Positions 7,107 to 14,745 of a stretch of 21,064 bases of DNA are shown piece after piece. Under the pieces are notes generated by a model. That model was not told the DNA's origin. It made no database searches and worked only from the letters and a program-made list of their open reading frames with translations. A program made the position numbers and the translations under genes. Positions within the stretch are counted from its first letter, which is position 1. Each line of letters begins with the position of its first letter. Where the stretch lies: contig WAOU01000097.1 of assembly GCA_015521095.1 (NCBI GenBank), positions 1-21,064 of the forward strand, read 5' to 3'. The stretch is from Desulfurococcales archaeon. GTDB lineage: Archaea > Thermoproteota > Thermoprotei_A > Sulfolobales > Acidilobaceae.

Positions 7107-8009
7107 TTGAAAGACATATTCTACTATGCACTATTAGATAACCAGGTTGACAAACTAGTAGATCCTCTAGAGCTAATGCATACAATAAAACAAGTATTGA
7201 TCCATGATACAGAGGCTCCTTTGAGATCTAGTATAGAGAGACATGGTTCTTGGTATGCCGCGATGGTTGCTGGAGGACTAGGATATTTTAGCACAAAGCT
7301 AGTCGGCGTTTACCCGGAGAACCCTAAAAGAGGTCTCCCATTAGTTAAGGCAGTTCTAACACTTTTCGACGCTATTACGGGAGATCCTTTGCTATTAGCT
7401 GAAGCAGGAGCCGCTACAGGTTGGCGCACGGCCACAGGAACACTCGTAGCCTTAGAAGCCCTCGGTGTATCAGAAATCAATACTTTGGGTTTAATAGGTG
7501 CAGGTTTCCAGGCAAGATATCACGCAAGAGCTATAATGAAACTATATCATCCAAAAAGAATATTAGTCTATGATATGGATACGGAAAAAGTATCTTCGTT
7601 TTTAGAAGAATTCCCTATTGCTAGTGAATCCTCTCTGGATAGAGTACTTAAGGATTCTGATTTACTTGTCACGGCAACAACGAGTAAAGAACCTGTTGTA
7701 AAGGGAGACCTACTTAGGAAGAATACAGTTGTGGCGAGCATAGGAGCTCCAAGACCTGTAAAAGAGCTGGATGAAGCAGTTAAGAGTAGAGCTTCTTGCC
7801 TACTCGTAGATACTCTGGAAGGGGCACTAGCAGAGACTGACGACGCTAAGGGTTTCAAGAAAGTGGTAGATCTTAGAATGGTGCTTCGAAACGAGGATAG
7901 ATGTACTCCGGGAGACGTAAAAGTATACAAGAGTGTAGGAACAGCTTTATTTGATCATGCAATCGCGATTTATCTCTACGAAAAGCTTGAGAAGTCGATG
8001 TATTTCTAA
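7107..8009 (+). CDS. Ornithine cyclodeaminase/mu-crystallin family dehydrogenase
   Basis: A 300-residue NAD(P)-binding protein of the COG2423 family, whose members include ornithine cyclodeaminase, alanine dehydrogenase and ketimine reductase. The N-terminal substrate domain shows YFSTKLVGVYPENPKRGLPL and the family RTATGTLVAL segment (Arg107). The Rossmann loop is at 129-136 (LIGAGFQA). It then has LLVTATTSKEPVV and VASIGAPRPVKELDE, as in family members. It is somewhat shorter than the usual 320-350 residues but appears intact. The start is TTG, backed by GGGGGT four bases upstream. It is monocistronic, facing the surface-protein gene with a 29-base gap. The family is clear; which imine or amino acid it uses cannot be told. 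Confidence 0.85.
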   Translation: MKDIFYYALLDNQVDKLVDPLELMHTIKQVLIHDTEAPLRSSIERHGSWYAAMVAGGLGYFSTKLVGVYPENPKRGLPLVKAVLTLFDAITGDPLLLAEAGAATGWRTATGTLVALEALGVSEINTLGLIGAGFQARYHARAIMKLYHPKRILVYDMDTEKVSSFLEEFPIASESSLDRVLKDSDLLVTATTSKEPVVKGDLLRKNTVVASIGAPRPVKELDEAVKSRASCLLVDTLEGALAETDDAKGFKKVVDLRMVLRNEDRCTPGDVKVYKSVGTALFDHAIAIYLYEKLEKSMYF

Positions 8010-8010
8010 G

Positions 8011-8033
8011 TTTTTGAATCGTGTTTTCAAAAA
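8011..8033. terminator. Hairpin between convergent genes, possible shared terminator
   Basis: TTTTTGAA at 8011-8018 and TTCAAAAA at 8026-8033 are perfect 8-base inverted arms around a 7-base spacer. They fill the 29-base gap between two converging stop codons and put a T-run after the stop on both strands. T-runs are the usual archaeal termination signal. Confidence 0.5.
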
Positions 8034-8038
8034 TGATA

Positions 8039-10081
8039 TTATCTTTTTAATCTAGTTAATATTATTAAAGTTGTGATTAATGTCACTCCAAGTAGTAGAA
8101 ACATTGGTGATACACTATTTATTAGGGATCTATCATCGTAATTAGGGCTATTTATAAGAACTCCACTAACGGCGGGCCCAGTACTGAACGTAATGATGAT
8201 GGTGCCGTTTGGATCGAATTCATAAAGACCCGAGGTCTTGTTGTAGAATTTATTGCAGTCTCCGTCACACAGAGTAATATTGTTAAATTTTATGCTTTTT
8301 ATTTTTAAATCAGGTGGTGGCAGTAGTGTAATTAGTGTCTTGTTTGATACGTCGAATATTACTTCATAGTCGCCAACCGTAACATTGCTTATAGTAACGT
8401 TCGTGAATATGAAAGTATTATAGGGGCATACTAGGTATCCGTAAAGAGTACTGCTAGGTCCAACAACAGGCATAGGACTATCAGTAGCTAATTTACATAT
8501 TTTATTGATAGTGAAATTATCAATTTGAGATAACAAAGTTATACCATTTTGACCATTATCATATATCTGGAAATTAGCCCTTAGATCTACTAGTGAAATA
8601 GAGGTGTTTGGAAGATTATCTATCACATAGGTCGCATTTGTCGGCAATTCGACTATATCTAGGTCTGGATTCACGGTAACTGAGATATTTGCTTGTCTAG
8701 GTATGATCTCATCTATTTTTGGATAGTTGCTCATTAACATTTGTCCTGTTAGATTTTTGTAATTATATCCCACAAGGAATGGCCAGGCACTCGGACTGGG
8801 GAAAAGCCCCTCTGTAGACAGTGCTATATTACTCGTATTGTTTATAATAACTTGGCTTATGAGCGTGTTGTTTAGCGACAAGGAGGTCTCTAGAGAGTTA
8901 AAGCTTGGGTCAATGACGTTGAATACTGTATAATAGTACCAATAGTCATAATCCAGTCCCCATGTTAGTAGTAGGTATGAGCCCTCTGTCATTTTTTCGA
9001 ATTGTATTGGAATGTAACTCACGTTATCATTTGGATTTATAGATTTTGCGGCGAGGAGCGTGTTATCCTGAATATTCAGTAGTCCTAGGAGAGTTGACGA
9101 CAGGTTCTCATAGGTATAGTATGGAGGAACCGGAATTGGATACACTATGGTAGTAGTATTTGCTTCTACTGTAAATGCTACTTGTCCGGGTTCAGGACCC
9201 GGTTCTATATTGATGACTGATCTACATAGGGATGGGTCAGAATCTGTTAGAGGGATACTTAGTATGCTAGAGGATGTTACAACTTCATTTGTATTTGAGG
9301 GATCTAGTTCTAGTATAAATACACCCTTGTCAACTACTTTTGCATTGCTTGTATTGTAAGTAAAGTAGCGTCCAGCCACGTATAGTAGTCCAGTAGCATC
9401 ATAATATGCGTCGTCAACTATAGAGAGAGTCTTATAGTTAGAACCGGTGTTTGGAGACGGATTAACTTCAATATCTATTAGCATTGACGAGAATACAGTC
9501 ATGTTATTCGGATCTAATAATGAGATCATAGCTAAACCTTTAGATGACCCAGTAATTAGTACTTTTCCGTCTGGAGTTTGATGTATTCCTGTTACTGTAG
9601 AGAATGTATTATTAAAGAATACAGTGGTTAGAACAGTTAAATTGTTAAGGTCTACAAGGGCAACGCCGCTAGGCGGTATAAAAGCATCATATATGGTAGT
9701 GGATAGAAGGAATCTGCCATTATCCAGGGGTATGATTCCATTGGGTTCGATTTTAATTGGAGGCGTGTATGGAATTGCCGCAAATTGGAGGAATCCGAAT
9801 CCTATTGAACTAAGACTATCGCTACCGAAGTCAATATAATCATAATTGAAGGTGATATATTTATCGATAGAACCAGTTGTATAGTTAAATATGGCTATAG
9901 TTCCGAAACTTGTTGCTCTATCTTGAGCCTCTGATCCTACTAGAATTATGTTTTCTCCCATTAATGTCATGTGATTAAACATTGGATAGTATGTGTTTCC
10001 ATACCTAGTATTTGACAGAAGTGCTCCACTTTTAGCGGTGAAGATTTGATAATATGCTGTTTCAGTAGGTATTGAGGACAT
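8039..10081 (-). CDS. Cell-surface beta-propeller-like protein with C-terminal membrane anchor
   Basis: At least 680 residues from the first ATG at 10081; the true start is probably upstream (see the 10082-10144 entry). The protein is rich in Asn, Ser, Thr and Tyr, with more than fifteen N-x-S/T glycosylation sites. Blade-like repeats such as GENIILVGSEAQD, DGKVLITGSSKG and TGLLYVAGRYF in the N-terminal two thirds suggest a beta-propeller. The later part, with LVDLRANFQIYDNGQ and NVTVGDYEVIFDV, looks like Ig-like beta domains. A single hydrophobic helix near the C-terminus (MFLLLGVTLITTLIILT) ends in RLKR, so it is anchored in the membrane and faces outside. Such proteins are typical of crenarchaeal cell envelopes. 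No enzymatic motif is seen. Its neighbour at 10638 is a glycosyltransferase, possibly relevant to its glycosylation. Confidence 0.7.
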   Translation of the reverse strand: MSSIPTETAYYQIFTAKSGALLSNTRYGNTYYPMFNHMTLMGENIILVGSEAQDRATSFGTIAIFNYTTGSIDKYITFNYDYIDFGSDSLSSIGFGFLQFAAIPYTPPIKIEPNGIIPLDNGRFLLSTTIYDAFIPPSGVALVDLNNLTVLTTVFFNNTFSTVTGIHQTPDGKVLITGSSKGLAMISLLDPNNMTVFSSMLIDIEVNPSPNTGSNYKTLSIVDDAYYDATGLLYVAGRYFTYNTSNAKVVDKGVFILELDPSNTNEVVTSSSILSIPLTDSDPSLCRSVINIEPGPEPGQVAFTVEANTTTIVYPIPVPPYYTYENLSSTLLGLLNIQDNTLLAAKSINPNDNVSYIPIQFEKMTEGSYLLLTWGLDYDYWYYYTVFNVIDPSFNSLETSLSLNNTLISQVIINNTSNIALSTEGLFPSPSAWPFLVGYNYKNLTGQMLMSNYPKIDEIIPRQANISVTVNPDLDIVELPTNATYVIDNLPNTSISLVDLRANFQIYDNGQNGITLLSQIDNFTINKICKLATDSPMPVVGPSSTLYGYLVCPYNTFIFTNVTISNVTVGDYEVIFDVSNKTLITLLPPPDLKIKSIKFNNITLCDGDCNKFYNKTSGLYEFDPNGTIIITFSTGPAVSGVLINSPNYDDRSLINSVSPMFLLLGVTLITTLIILTRLKR

Positions 10082-10144
10082 AGATACGAATAATAGTAGA
10101 GCGATGATTATTACTACTGTATGTTTTCTTGCCTTGATCTTGAT
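10082..10144 (-). other. In-frame signal-peptide extension with no standard start codon
   Basis: Reading upstream of the first ATG in frame gives 21 residues: IKIKARKH, then VVIIIALLLFVS, which joins MSSIPTETA. Charged residues, hydrophobic core and small residues make a textbook signal peptide. An in-frame TAG lies four codons above the first ATC, and no ATG, GTG or TTG occurs between. GGGGGG at 10145-10150 ends six bases before the ATC at 10138-10136, good ribosome-site spacing. A TATA element at 10173-10180 puts the transcript start near 10151. Start at ATC (10138 or 10144) is therefore inferred. Confidence 0.6.
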
Positions 10145-10172
10145 CCCCCCGGGTAGCTAAGTCTCTAGTAAA

Positions 10173-10180
10173 CTATAAAA
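10173..10180 (-). promoter_or_regulatory. TATA element for the surface-protein gene
   Basis: On the minus strand TTTTATAG lies about 26 bases from the predicted transcript start near 10151. The resulting leader would be only 5-15 bases, which leaves no room for an upstream start codon. Confidence 0.55.
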
Positions 10181-10290
10181 TTGGGATAAATATTATGTGT
10201 ATTTATTAACTATTATAAGAAGCTGTCAGAGATTACATTAAGGGAAAAATTAGGGAATTAATTTTAGAAAATTGATTTCTTAGTGAGTGA

Positions 10291-10455
10291 TTAGGCTTTT
10301 CCTAGTATCTTATAGTATGTTTTGCCCGTGAGTGGGCTTACCGCTTTTGCCATCTTGATTTTGCCTCTCTTGGTCTCCTTGATGATGATCTCATACTTGT
10401 CGGTCTCGAAGAACTGTTTTGCCTTTAGGTCGAAGAACCTGATCTTTTCTGCCAT
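10291..10455 (-). CDS. Small basic protein, 54 residues
   Basis: An intact small gene, ATG at 10455 to TAA at 10291. The protein begins MAEKIRFFDLKAKQFFETDK, continues YEIIIKETKRGKIKMAKAV and ends SPLTGKTYYKILGKA. It is lysine-rich with a regular alternation of aromatic and basic residues that suggests a small beta-barrel. GAGGTGAG lies eight bases before the ATG and a TATA element at 10488-10499 precedes it by about 35 bases, so it is expressed by itself. A basic beta-barrel could bind nucleic acid or a ribosome, but this is inference and the protein is not a recognisable Cren7 or Sul7d. The T-rich stretch after its stop (TTTTT on the minus strand near 10245) may terminate it. Confidence 0.75.
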   Translation of the reverse strand: MAEKIRFFDLKAKQFFETDKYEIIIKETKRGKIKMAKAVSPLTGKTYYKILGKA

Positions 10456-10487
10456 GCTATCTCACCTCTACTGCTCTATTACTGTTC

Positions 10488-10499
10488 ATTTAATATATA
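10488..10499 (-). promoter_or_regulatory. TATA element for the 54-residue protein gene
   Basis: On the minus strand CTATATATTAAA fits the archaeal TATA consensus closely. It predicts a transcript start near 10468 and a leader of about 13 bases containing the GAGGTGAG ribosome site. Confidence 0.65.
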
Positions 10500-10523
10500 G
10501 CGTGTAGGCCAATATAATATAGT

Positions 10524-10551
10524 TATCGCTAAGCAGAAATATCGCTAAGCA
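10524..10551. repeat. Tandem 12-base direct repeat between divergent promoters
   Basis: TATCGCTAAGCA occurs at 10524-10535 and again at 10540-10551, exactly 16 bases apart. The pair lies between the promoters of the 54-residue protein gene (minus) and the glycosyltransferase (plus), a likely place for an operator or activator site. Confidence 0.5.
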
Positions 10552-10637
10552 ATAAATATGCCGAACGTATTCCTAATAATGTATCCTTAGGTAAATATGT
10601 TGTCCAGGTATAAGGAAGATACGCGGGGGAAGCGAGT

Positions 10638-11654
10638 TTGTCAAATACTAGAGATGGCGTACTAGTATGGAGCAGGTTGACTAGGAGAAGTAGGGACATA
10701 GCAAGAACGCTTGGTATTACCCTCTATCATATAGGAGACCGCCCACCATATCTACGTGCATGGCGTGAAACTGCACGATTATTTAGTTCTCTGGGAAAAG
10801 ACGCGTGCATAATACTACAGCTTCCCCCAGGCCCAGCAGTATATCGGGCCACAAAGATATATCCCAGACCCAAGCTAATATGCGATACCCACACCGGAAT
10901 GTTCCATTACAGGGACCTCAAGGACTATATGCTAAACAGGCCATTCATAGGATCCCTGAAGAAATGCGATCATGTCCTGGTACATAACCCGGAATCAAGA
11001 GAACTACTCCTACAGAAACTAGGCGGAGACACAGCAGTACACATAGTATATGATCCGCTACCACACAAGTACAATACAGTGAAGCCACGAGACACACCGG
11101 AAGAGGACTTCATAGTTCTACCAGTTGCATGGGAGGCGGACGAGAACATAAAGGTGGCAGTTGAAGCATTCATACGTCTAGTCAGCCAGAACCAGGGCTC
11201 AAATGTATCAATGGTGATAACCGGTAACTATATGAAGAACAAGCGCCTCTACAAGGAGCTAACCAGACTAATAGAAAAGCATGGTTTAGCGGATAGAATT
11301 CTTTTCACTGGCTACATAGGATACGGCGAGTATCTATGGTATATTGAGAACAGTGTGCTAACAATAGCACTAACGAACTGGGAATACACTATACTAAGTG
11401 TTGTCTGGGAAGCAGCACTATTCGACAAGCCAATACTATATCCATCGACGAGGACGCTAGTGAACCTCCTAGGAGACGTCGACCAAGGCTTCCTAAAATA
11501 CAGTGTCGACGACTCGATCTCACTCGCGGAAGCCCTTAAGAGGACACTGAATAATAGAGAACATGTATCCGATATTGGAAGAGCTATGGGTAGGAAGCTA
11601 AGGAACCTATCCCAGCAGAGCATGAAGCATCTATCCAGCTTATGTAGACAGTAG
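10638..11654 (+). CDS. GT-B fold glycosyltransferase (GT4-like)
   Basis: A 338-residue soluble glycosyltransferase-like protein. The N-terminal half has a short Rossmann-like domain with PKLICDTHTGMFH and DHVLVHNPESRELL, typical of the acceptor domain. The C-terminal half holds VLPVAWEADENIKVAVEAF, then ILFTGYIGYGEYLWYIENS and TILSVVWEAALFDKPILYPS, the usual donor-sugar region of GT4 enzymes; the second Glu of the E-x7-E motif corresponds to the WEAALF stretch. The start is TTG at 10638 with GGGGGA ten bases upstream; a TAAATATG element near 10593 may be the promoter. It may modify surface proteins or lipids. Donor and acceptor are unknown. Confidence 0.75.
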   Translation: MSNTRDGVLVWSRLTRRSRDIARTLGITLYHIGDRPPYLRAWRETARLFSSLGKDACIILQLPPGPAVYRATKIYPRPKLICDTHTGMFHYRDLKDYMLNRPFIGSLKKCDHVLVHNPESRELLLQKLGGDTAVHIVYDPLPHKYNTVKPRDTPEEDFIVLPVAWEADENIKVAVEAFIRLVSQNQGSNVSMVITGNYMKNKRLYKELTRLIEKHGLADRILFTGYIGYGEYLWYIENSVLTIALTNWEYTILSVVWEAALFDKPILYPSTRTLVNLLGDVDQGFLKYSVDDSISLAEALKRTLNNREHVSDIGRAMGRKLRNLSQQSMKHLSSLCRQ

Positions 11655-11682
11655 ACGAGCACCGGTATTTGATAGAGAATGT

Positions 11683-11714
11683 ACCTGGACAGCTATATAG
11701 TTCATAGACCTGGA
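11683..11714. promoter_or_regulatory. TATA element flanked by direct heptamers, antiporter promoter
   Basis: GCTATATAGT near 11691-11701 is a TATA-like element about 40 bases before the antiporter start. ACCTGGA occurs on both sides, at 11683-11689 and 11708-11714, 25 bases apart. The pair could bind a regulator across the promoter. Confidence 0.35.
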
Positions 11715-11737
11715 AAGATTATTGGTGCCCCGATGTT

Positions 11738-12922
11738 TTGAAGAGACGCCATAAACAGATGCTGATAGCAGGACTCGGCATAGTAGCGTTAACGCTTGGA
11801 GCAATAATAGTATTTGGCGATAGGCTGTCATTTGACCCCGGACTATATAGTTTCGCCGTGGTGAGCGGCTTCGTCGCAGCCGGGGCACTCATAGCGGAAC
11901 CCCTAGGTGTAAGTCCTGCTATTGTCGAGTTATCTCTGGGAGTGCTAGCCGGGGCACTAGGCGTTCCAAGAAGCGAGACGCTCGACATCCTTGGACTTAT
12001 GGGAAGTATTTTCATAATGTACGTTGCAGGACTAGAAATTGAGCCCGCCGTGTTGAAGAGGGATCTTATATCAAGCCTCTTTAGTGGCCTTACAAGTTTC
12101 TTCGCTCCCCTAGCGGCGACATATGTGGCTTTGACGCATTTCGGGTTCTTCGCCGAGGAGTCATTGCTTGCCGGTATAGGAGTATCAACGACGAGCGTCG
12201 CGGTAGTATACGCGATCATACGGAAACATGGAGTTATTAGAAGGAGGCTAGGACAGCTGATACTTGCTGTTGCAATGGTAGCAGACGTAACTAGTATTAT
12301 TGCATTTGTATTAGCGGCCTCAGCCCATACGCTTAGCATGGCCATGTACTTTATGGGTATACTCGTGTCTCCTTTCTTGCTAGCATTCTTCCTTGAATGG
12401 GCGAGTGGGGGAGAACACGAGGTCGAGCTCAAACTCATACTCGCATTCCTAGTAGCGGCTAGCCTGGTATCCGAGTATTTCGGGGTTCACGCTATTCTCT
12501 TCGCTTTCCTCCTTGGAGTGGCCACGAGGGAGACGGTGGTTAGGAGACCAGTGCTAGAGAGCAAGGTTATGGCGTTGACATTCGGAGTGCTGGCTCCCAT
12601 ATTCTTTGTTAATGCAGGACTACATGCTAGTCCTGCTAATCCACTGGTCTACCTTGAAATGACCGCGTTGGTATTCCTGGTAAGCTTCCCGGTAAAGATA
12701 ATTGCGACTCATTACTCCCTGAAACTATTCATGGATAGGTCTCCCGGTAGAATTACTGCTGTCTTCGGAGCCCGTTTAACTGTGTCAACTGTGATTGCCT
12801 TCGCAGGAGAGGCGGCGGGCGTGCTTAGTCATGATCTAGCAGGTGCAGTAATCATGAGTGCGCTTATAGCTACTATTGTGTCAGCGATTATCGCTGGCAC
12901 ACCTATCCCGGAGGAGGCATGA
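11738..12922 (+). CDS. Na+/H+ antiporter, CPA2 (NapA/Kef-type) family
   Basis: A 394-residue integral membrane protein with about 12 hydrophobic segments. Family marks are the early VELSLGVLAGALGVP segment, IFIMYVAGLEIEPAVLKRDL, GVSTTSVAVVYAIIRK and LILAVAMVADVTSIIAFVL. The aspartate in VADVTS matches the ion-binding segment of the family. AVFGARLTVSTVIAFAGE near the C-terminus is also typical. It exchanges cytoplasmic sodium or potassium for protons at the membrane. There is no C-terminal TrkA-N domain, so it is the short type. TTG at 11738 is the longest start; ATG at 11759 would trim seven basic residues. Its TGA overlaps the ATG of the kinase gene (ATGA), so the two are translated together. 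Confidence 0.88.
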   Translation: MKRRHKQMLIAGLGIVALTLGAIIVFGDRLSFDPGLYSFAVVSGFVAAGALIAEPLGVSPAIVELSLGVLAGALGVPRSETLDILGLMGSIFIMYVAGLEIEPAVLKRDLISSLFSGLTSFFAPLAATYVALTHFGFFAEESLLAGIGVSTTSVAVVYAIIRKHGVIRRRLGQLILAVAMVADVTSIIAFVLAASAHTLSMAMYFMGILVSPFLLAFFLEWASGGEHEVELKLILAFLVAASLVSEYFGVHAILFAFLLGVATRETVVRRPVLESKVMALTFGVLAPIFFVNAGLHASPANPLVYLEMTALVFLVSFPVKIIATHYSLKLFMDRSPGRITAVFGARLTVSTVIAFAGEAAGVLSHDLAGAVIMSALIATIVSAIIAGTPIPEEA

Positions 12923-14223
12923 TGATAATGGGAGACGAGCTGGTAGCGGGCCTAGATGTTGGGACAACAAGGGTAAAGCTCGTGGTCTATGATAGCCGGG
13001 ACTGGAGGCCTGTGTATTCGGAAGAAAGGCCTTCTCCATGGTCGGAAGCGAATACTAATAGACACGATCCGACCAGACTTTACAGAGTCGTTAAATCCCT
13101 CTACTATAAGGCTAGGGAGAAGGGAGCCTCTTGCCTTGGACTGGCCACATATAGGGGAAGCCTTGTTGTATGGGAGGCCAAGAGTGGTAGGCCTGTTACT
13201 GATATTATAACCTGGATGGATACCGAAAGCCACACATATTATTATGAGAAGATGAGGCTCCTTGCCCGGTTATTGTCGAAGATGCCGAGGATTGGGTCAG
13301 CTATTCAGCCCGAGAGCTTCCTCGTTAGACTAGCCGCGCTCCTAGATGGGAAACGTGATCTACGCAAGGGGCTTATGAACGGTGAATTATATGCGTGGAA
13401 CATAGACTCGTACCTCGTCCATAGGCTCACCGGGAGATACGTAACTGATCCCTCTATAGCAGGGCTAACGGGACTCTATCATCCAAGAGACATGAAACAC
13501 TTATGGTTCATTGCTCAAGCTTTGAGACTACCACGGTTCAACCCGCCCGAACTAATAGGCCATGATGAGCCCGTGGATGACTACCTGACCGCAGTGATGG
13601 GCGATCAACAAGCCGCGATACATGGTGTAGACTGCGAGGATTCATGTATCAAGGTAAGCCTGGGAACAGGAGCTTTCATAGATGCTACCACAGGCCCAAA
13701 ACTATATCTAGGCACGGGGCGGGGACTTGTTCCACTGATAGTCTACTGGTCTAGGAAGAAGAAGATCTATGGGCTGGAAGCATATATCCCGGGTCTAGGA
13801 GAAGCTGTTCGCCGCCTTGTAGAGGGATTGCTAGGCGGAGACTACTCGTTGCTTGACGAGGAAAAGAGTAGTAGTCCTGCCAGAGTTCTATTATATGCTT
13901 GGGGAGTTCGTTATCCTAGGCTTCCTCCTGGGCCATTAACTGTGAAGTTCGACAAGGGCGATGTCTCTCTTGGGTCATTGGCTAATGGTATTATTGAGTC
14001 GGTTGTCGAGGCCGTGGCTTATCATTTTAGGTTGCTGGTTGATGTTGTTGGTGTGCCCGATCGGGTGGTGTTAACCGGGGGGTTAACACGCTCACAGGAG
14101 ATAACAAGACAAATAACACAAGAACTATCAAAGTACAAGAAGAATATGAAGATTGAGGAGGCCCCAGGCAACCCTGTAGCGTTGGGAATAGCGAAACTAG
14201 CATACGAGAACTGTAGACGTTAA
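12919..14223 (+). CDS. FGGY-family carbohydrate kinase (glycerol kinase-like)
   Basis: A 434-residue sugar or polyol kinase, shorter than the ~500 of classical glycerol kinase. Residues 8-20 (VAGLDVGTTRVKL) are the ATP phosphate loop; ITWMDTES is the substrate-binding segment. GLTGLY and MGDQQAAIHG (with the catalytic aspartate) are in the middle, then SLGTGAFID and, near residue 395, VVLTGGLTRS. Three nearby ATGs (12919, 12922, 12928) are possible starts after GGAGGAGG. The ATGA overlap with the antiporter gene shows translational coupling. Its last four bases overlap the stop of the CBS gene on the other strand. The substrate, glycerol, xylulose or another polyol, cannot be told from sequence alone. 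Confidence 0.82.
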   Translation: MMIMGDELVAGLDVGTTRVKLVVYDSRDWRPVYSEERPSPWSEANTNRHDPTRLYRVVKSLYYKAREKGASCLGLATYRGSLVVWEAKSGRPVTDIITWMDTESHTYYYEKMRLLARLLSKMPRIGSAIQPESFLVRLAALLDGKRDLRKGLMNGELYAWNIDSYLVHRLTGRYVTDPSIAGLTGLYHPRDMKHLWFIAQALRLPRFNPPELIGHDEPVDDYLTAVMGDQQAAIHGVDCEDSCIKVSLGTGAFIDATTGPKLYLGTGRGLVPLIVYWSRKKKIYGLEAYIPGLGEAVRRLVEGLLGGDYSLLDEEKSSSPARVLLYAWGVRYPRLPPGPLTVKFDKGDVSLGSLANGIIESVVEAVAYHFRLLVDVVGVPDRVVLTGGLTRSQEITRQITQELSKYKKNMKIEEAPGNPVALGIAKLAYENCRR

Positions 14224-14612
14224 GGAAACTCGTTCTCTGCCAACAAGTGGCGTAGCACGTCCCTCATACTTACTACTCCTATCAGTCTTCCACCATCGTC
14301 GACAACGGGCAAGTGCCTTATCCCGTGATGAACCATCTTATGAGCCGCTGATACAATTGAGTCCTCTGGCTTGGCGACTATGGGCTCCCTACTCATATAC
14401 TCTTCAACACGTGCAGAATCGAGGTCAATGTTATCCGACACGGCCCTAACAAGATCCCTCTCCGTAAATATGCCCATTAGCCTACCCGTATCTCCTACTA
14501 TCAATACGCTTCCAACATTCCTACTCCTCATCACACTAGCCACGCTTCTAAGACTAGTAGAAGGCTCAACCGTCACAGGATTCTTCTTCACAATGTGTGC
14601 AACCAGTACCAA
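14220..14612 (-). CDS. Tandem CBS-domain protein
   Basis: A 130-residue protein made only of a CBS pair. The first domain covers about residues 8-60 (VTVEPSTSLRSVASVMRSRN, then GIFTERDLVRAV) and the second about 70-125 (SIVSAAHKMVHHGIRHLPVV, GVVSMRDVLRHLL). Stand-alone CBS pairs bind adenosine nucleotides and report energy state to a partner. The start is TTG at 14612, with GGTGGGC some eleven bases upstream on the minus strand. The gene is divergent from GAPOR, with which it shares a 133-base promoter region, and converges on the kinase gene with a four-base overlap. A role as a sensor for central metabolism is inferred. Confidence 0.9.
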   Translation of the reverse strand: MVLVAHIVKKNPVTVEPSTSLRSVASVMRSRNVGSVLIVGDTGRLMGIFTERDLVRAVSDNIDLDSARVEEYMSREPIVAKPEDSIVSAAHKMVHHGIRHLPVVDDGGRLIGVVSMRDVLRHLLAENEFP

Positions 14613-14745
14613 TACAGCCCACCAATTAATAATATGAGTGTATGCAAAAGGAATTATTCGTTAACCAACCAATAAATATAGAATAAACAGTATAACCTGT
14701 ATAACCATAGAACCATACAATATACGTAATGGGTGAAGGCCCGGA
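14613..14745. promoter_or_regulatory. Shared divergent promoter region of CBS gene and GAPOR
   Basis: The 133 bases hold AATAAATATA near 14668-14677, a candidate TATA element toward GAPOR, and CATATTATTAATT on the minus strand toward the CBS gene. GTATAACC occurs twice within 17 bases (around 14689-14705). GGGTGA at 14731-14736 is the likely ribosome site for the GAPOR TTG. Confidence 0.45.

Noticed and set aside
8039..10081. Plus-strand frames inside the surface-protein gene
   Set aside because: They are shadows of a long, well-behaved minus-strand frame with a membrane anchor and glycosylation sites.
11733..11741. ATG before the antiporter start
   Set aside because: It reads ATG TTT TGA, a two-codon frame, so it is not the antiporter start.
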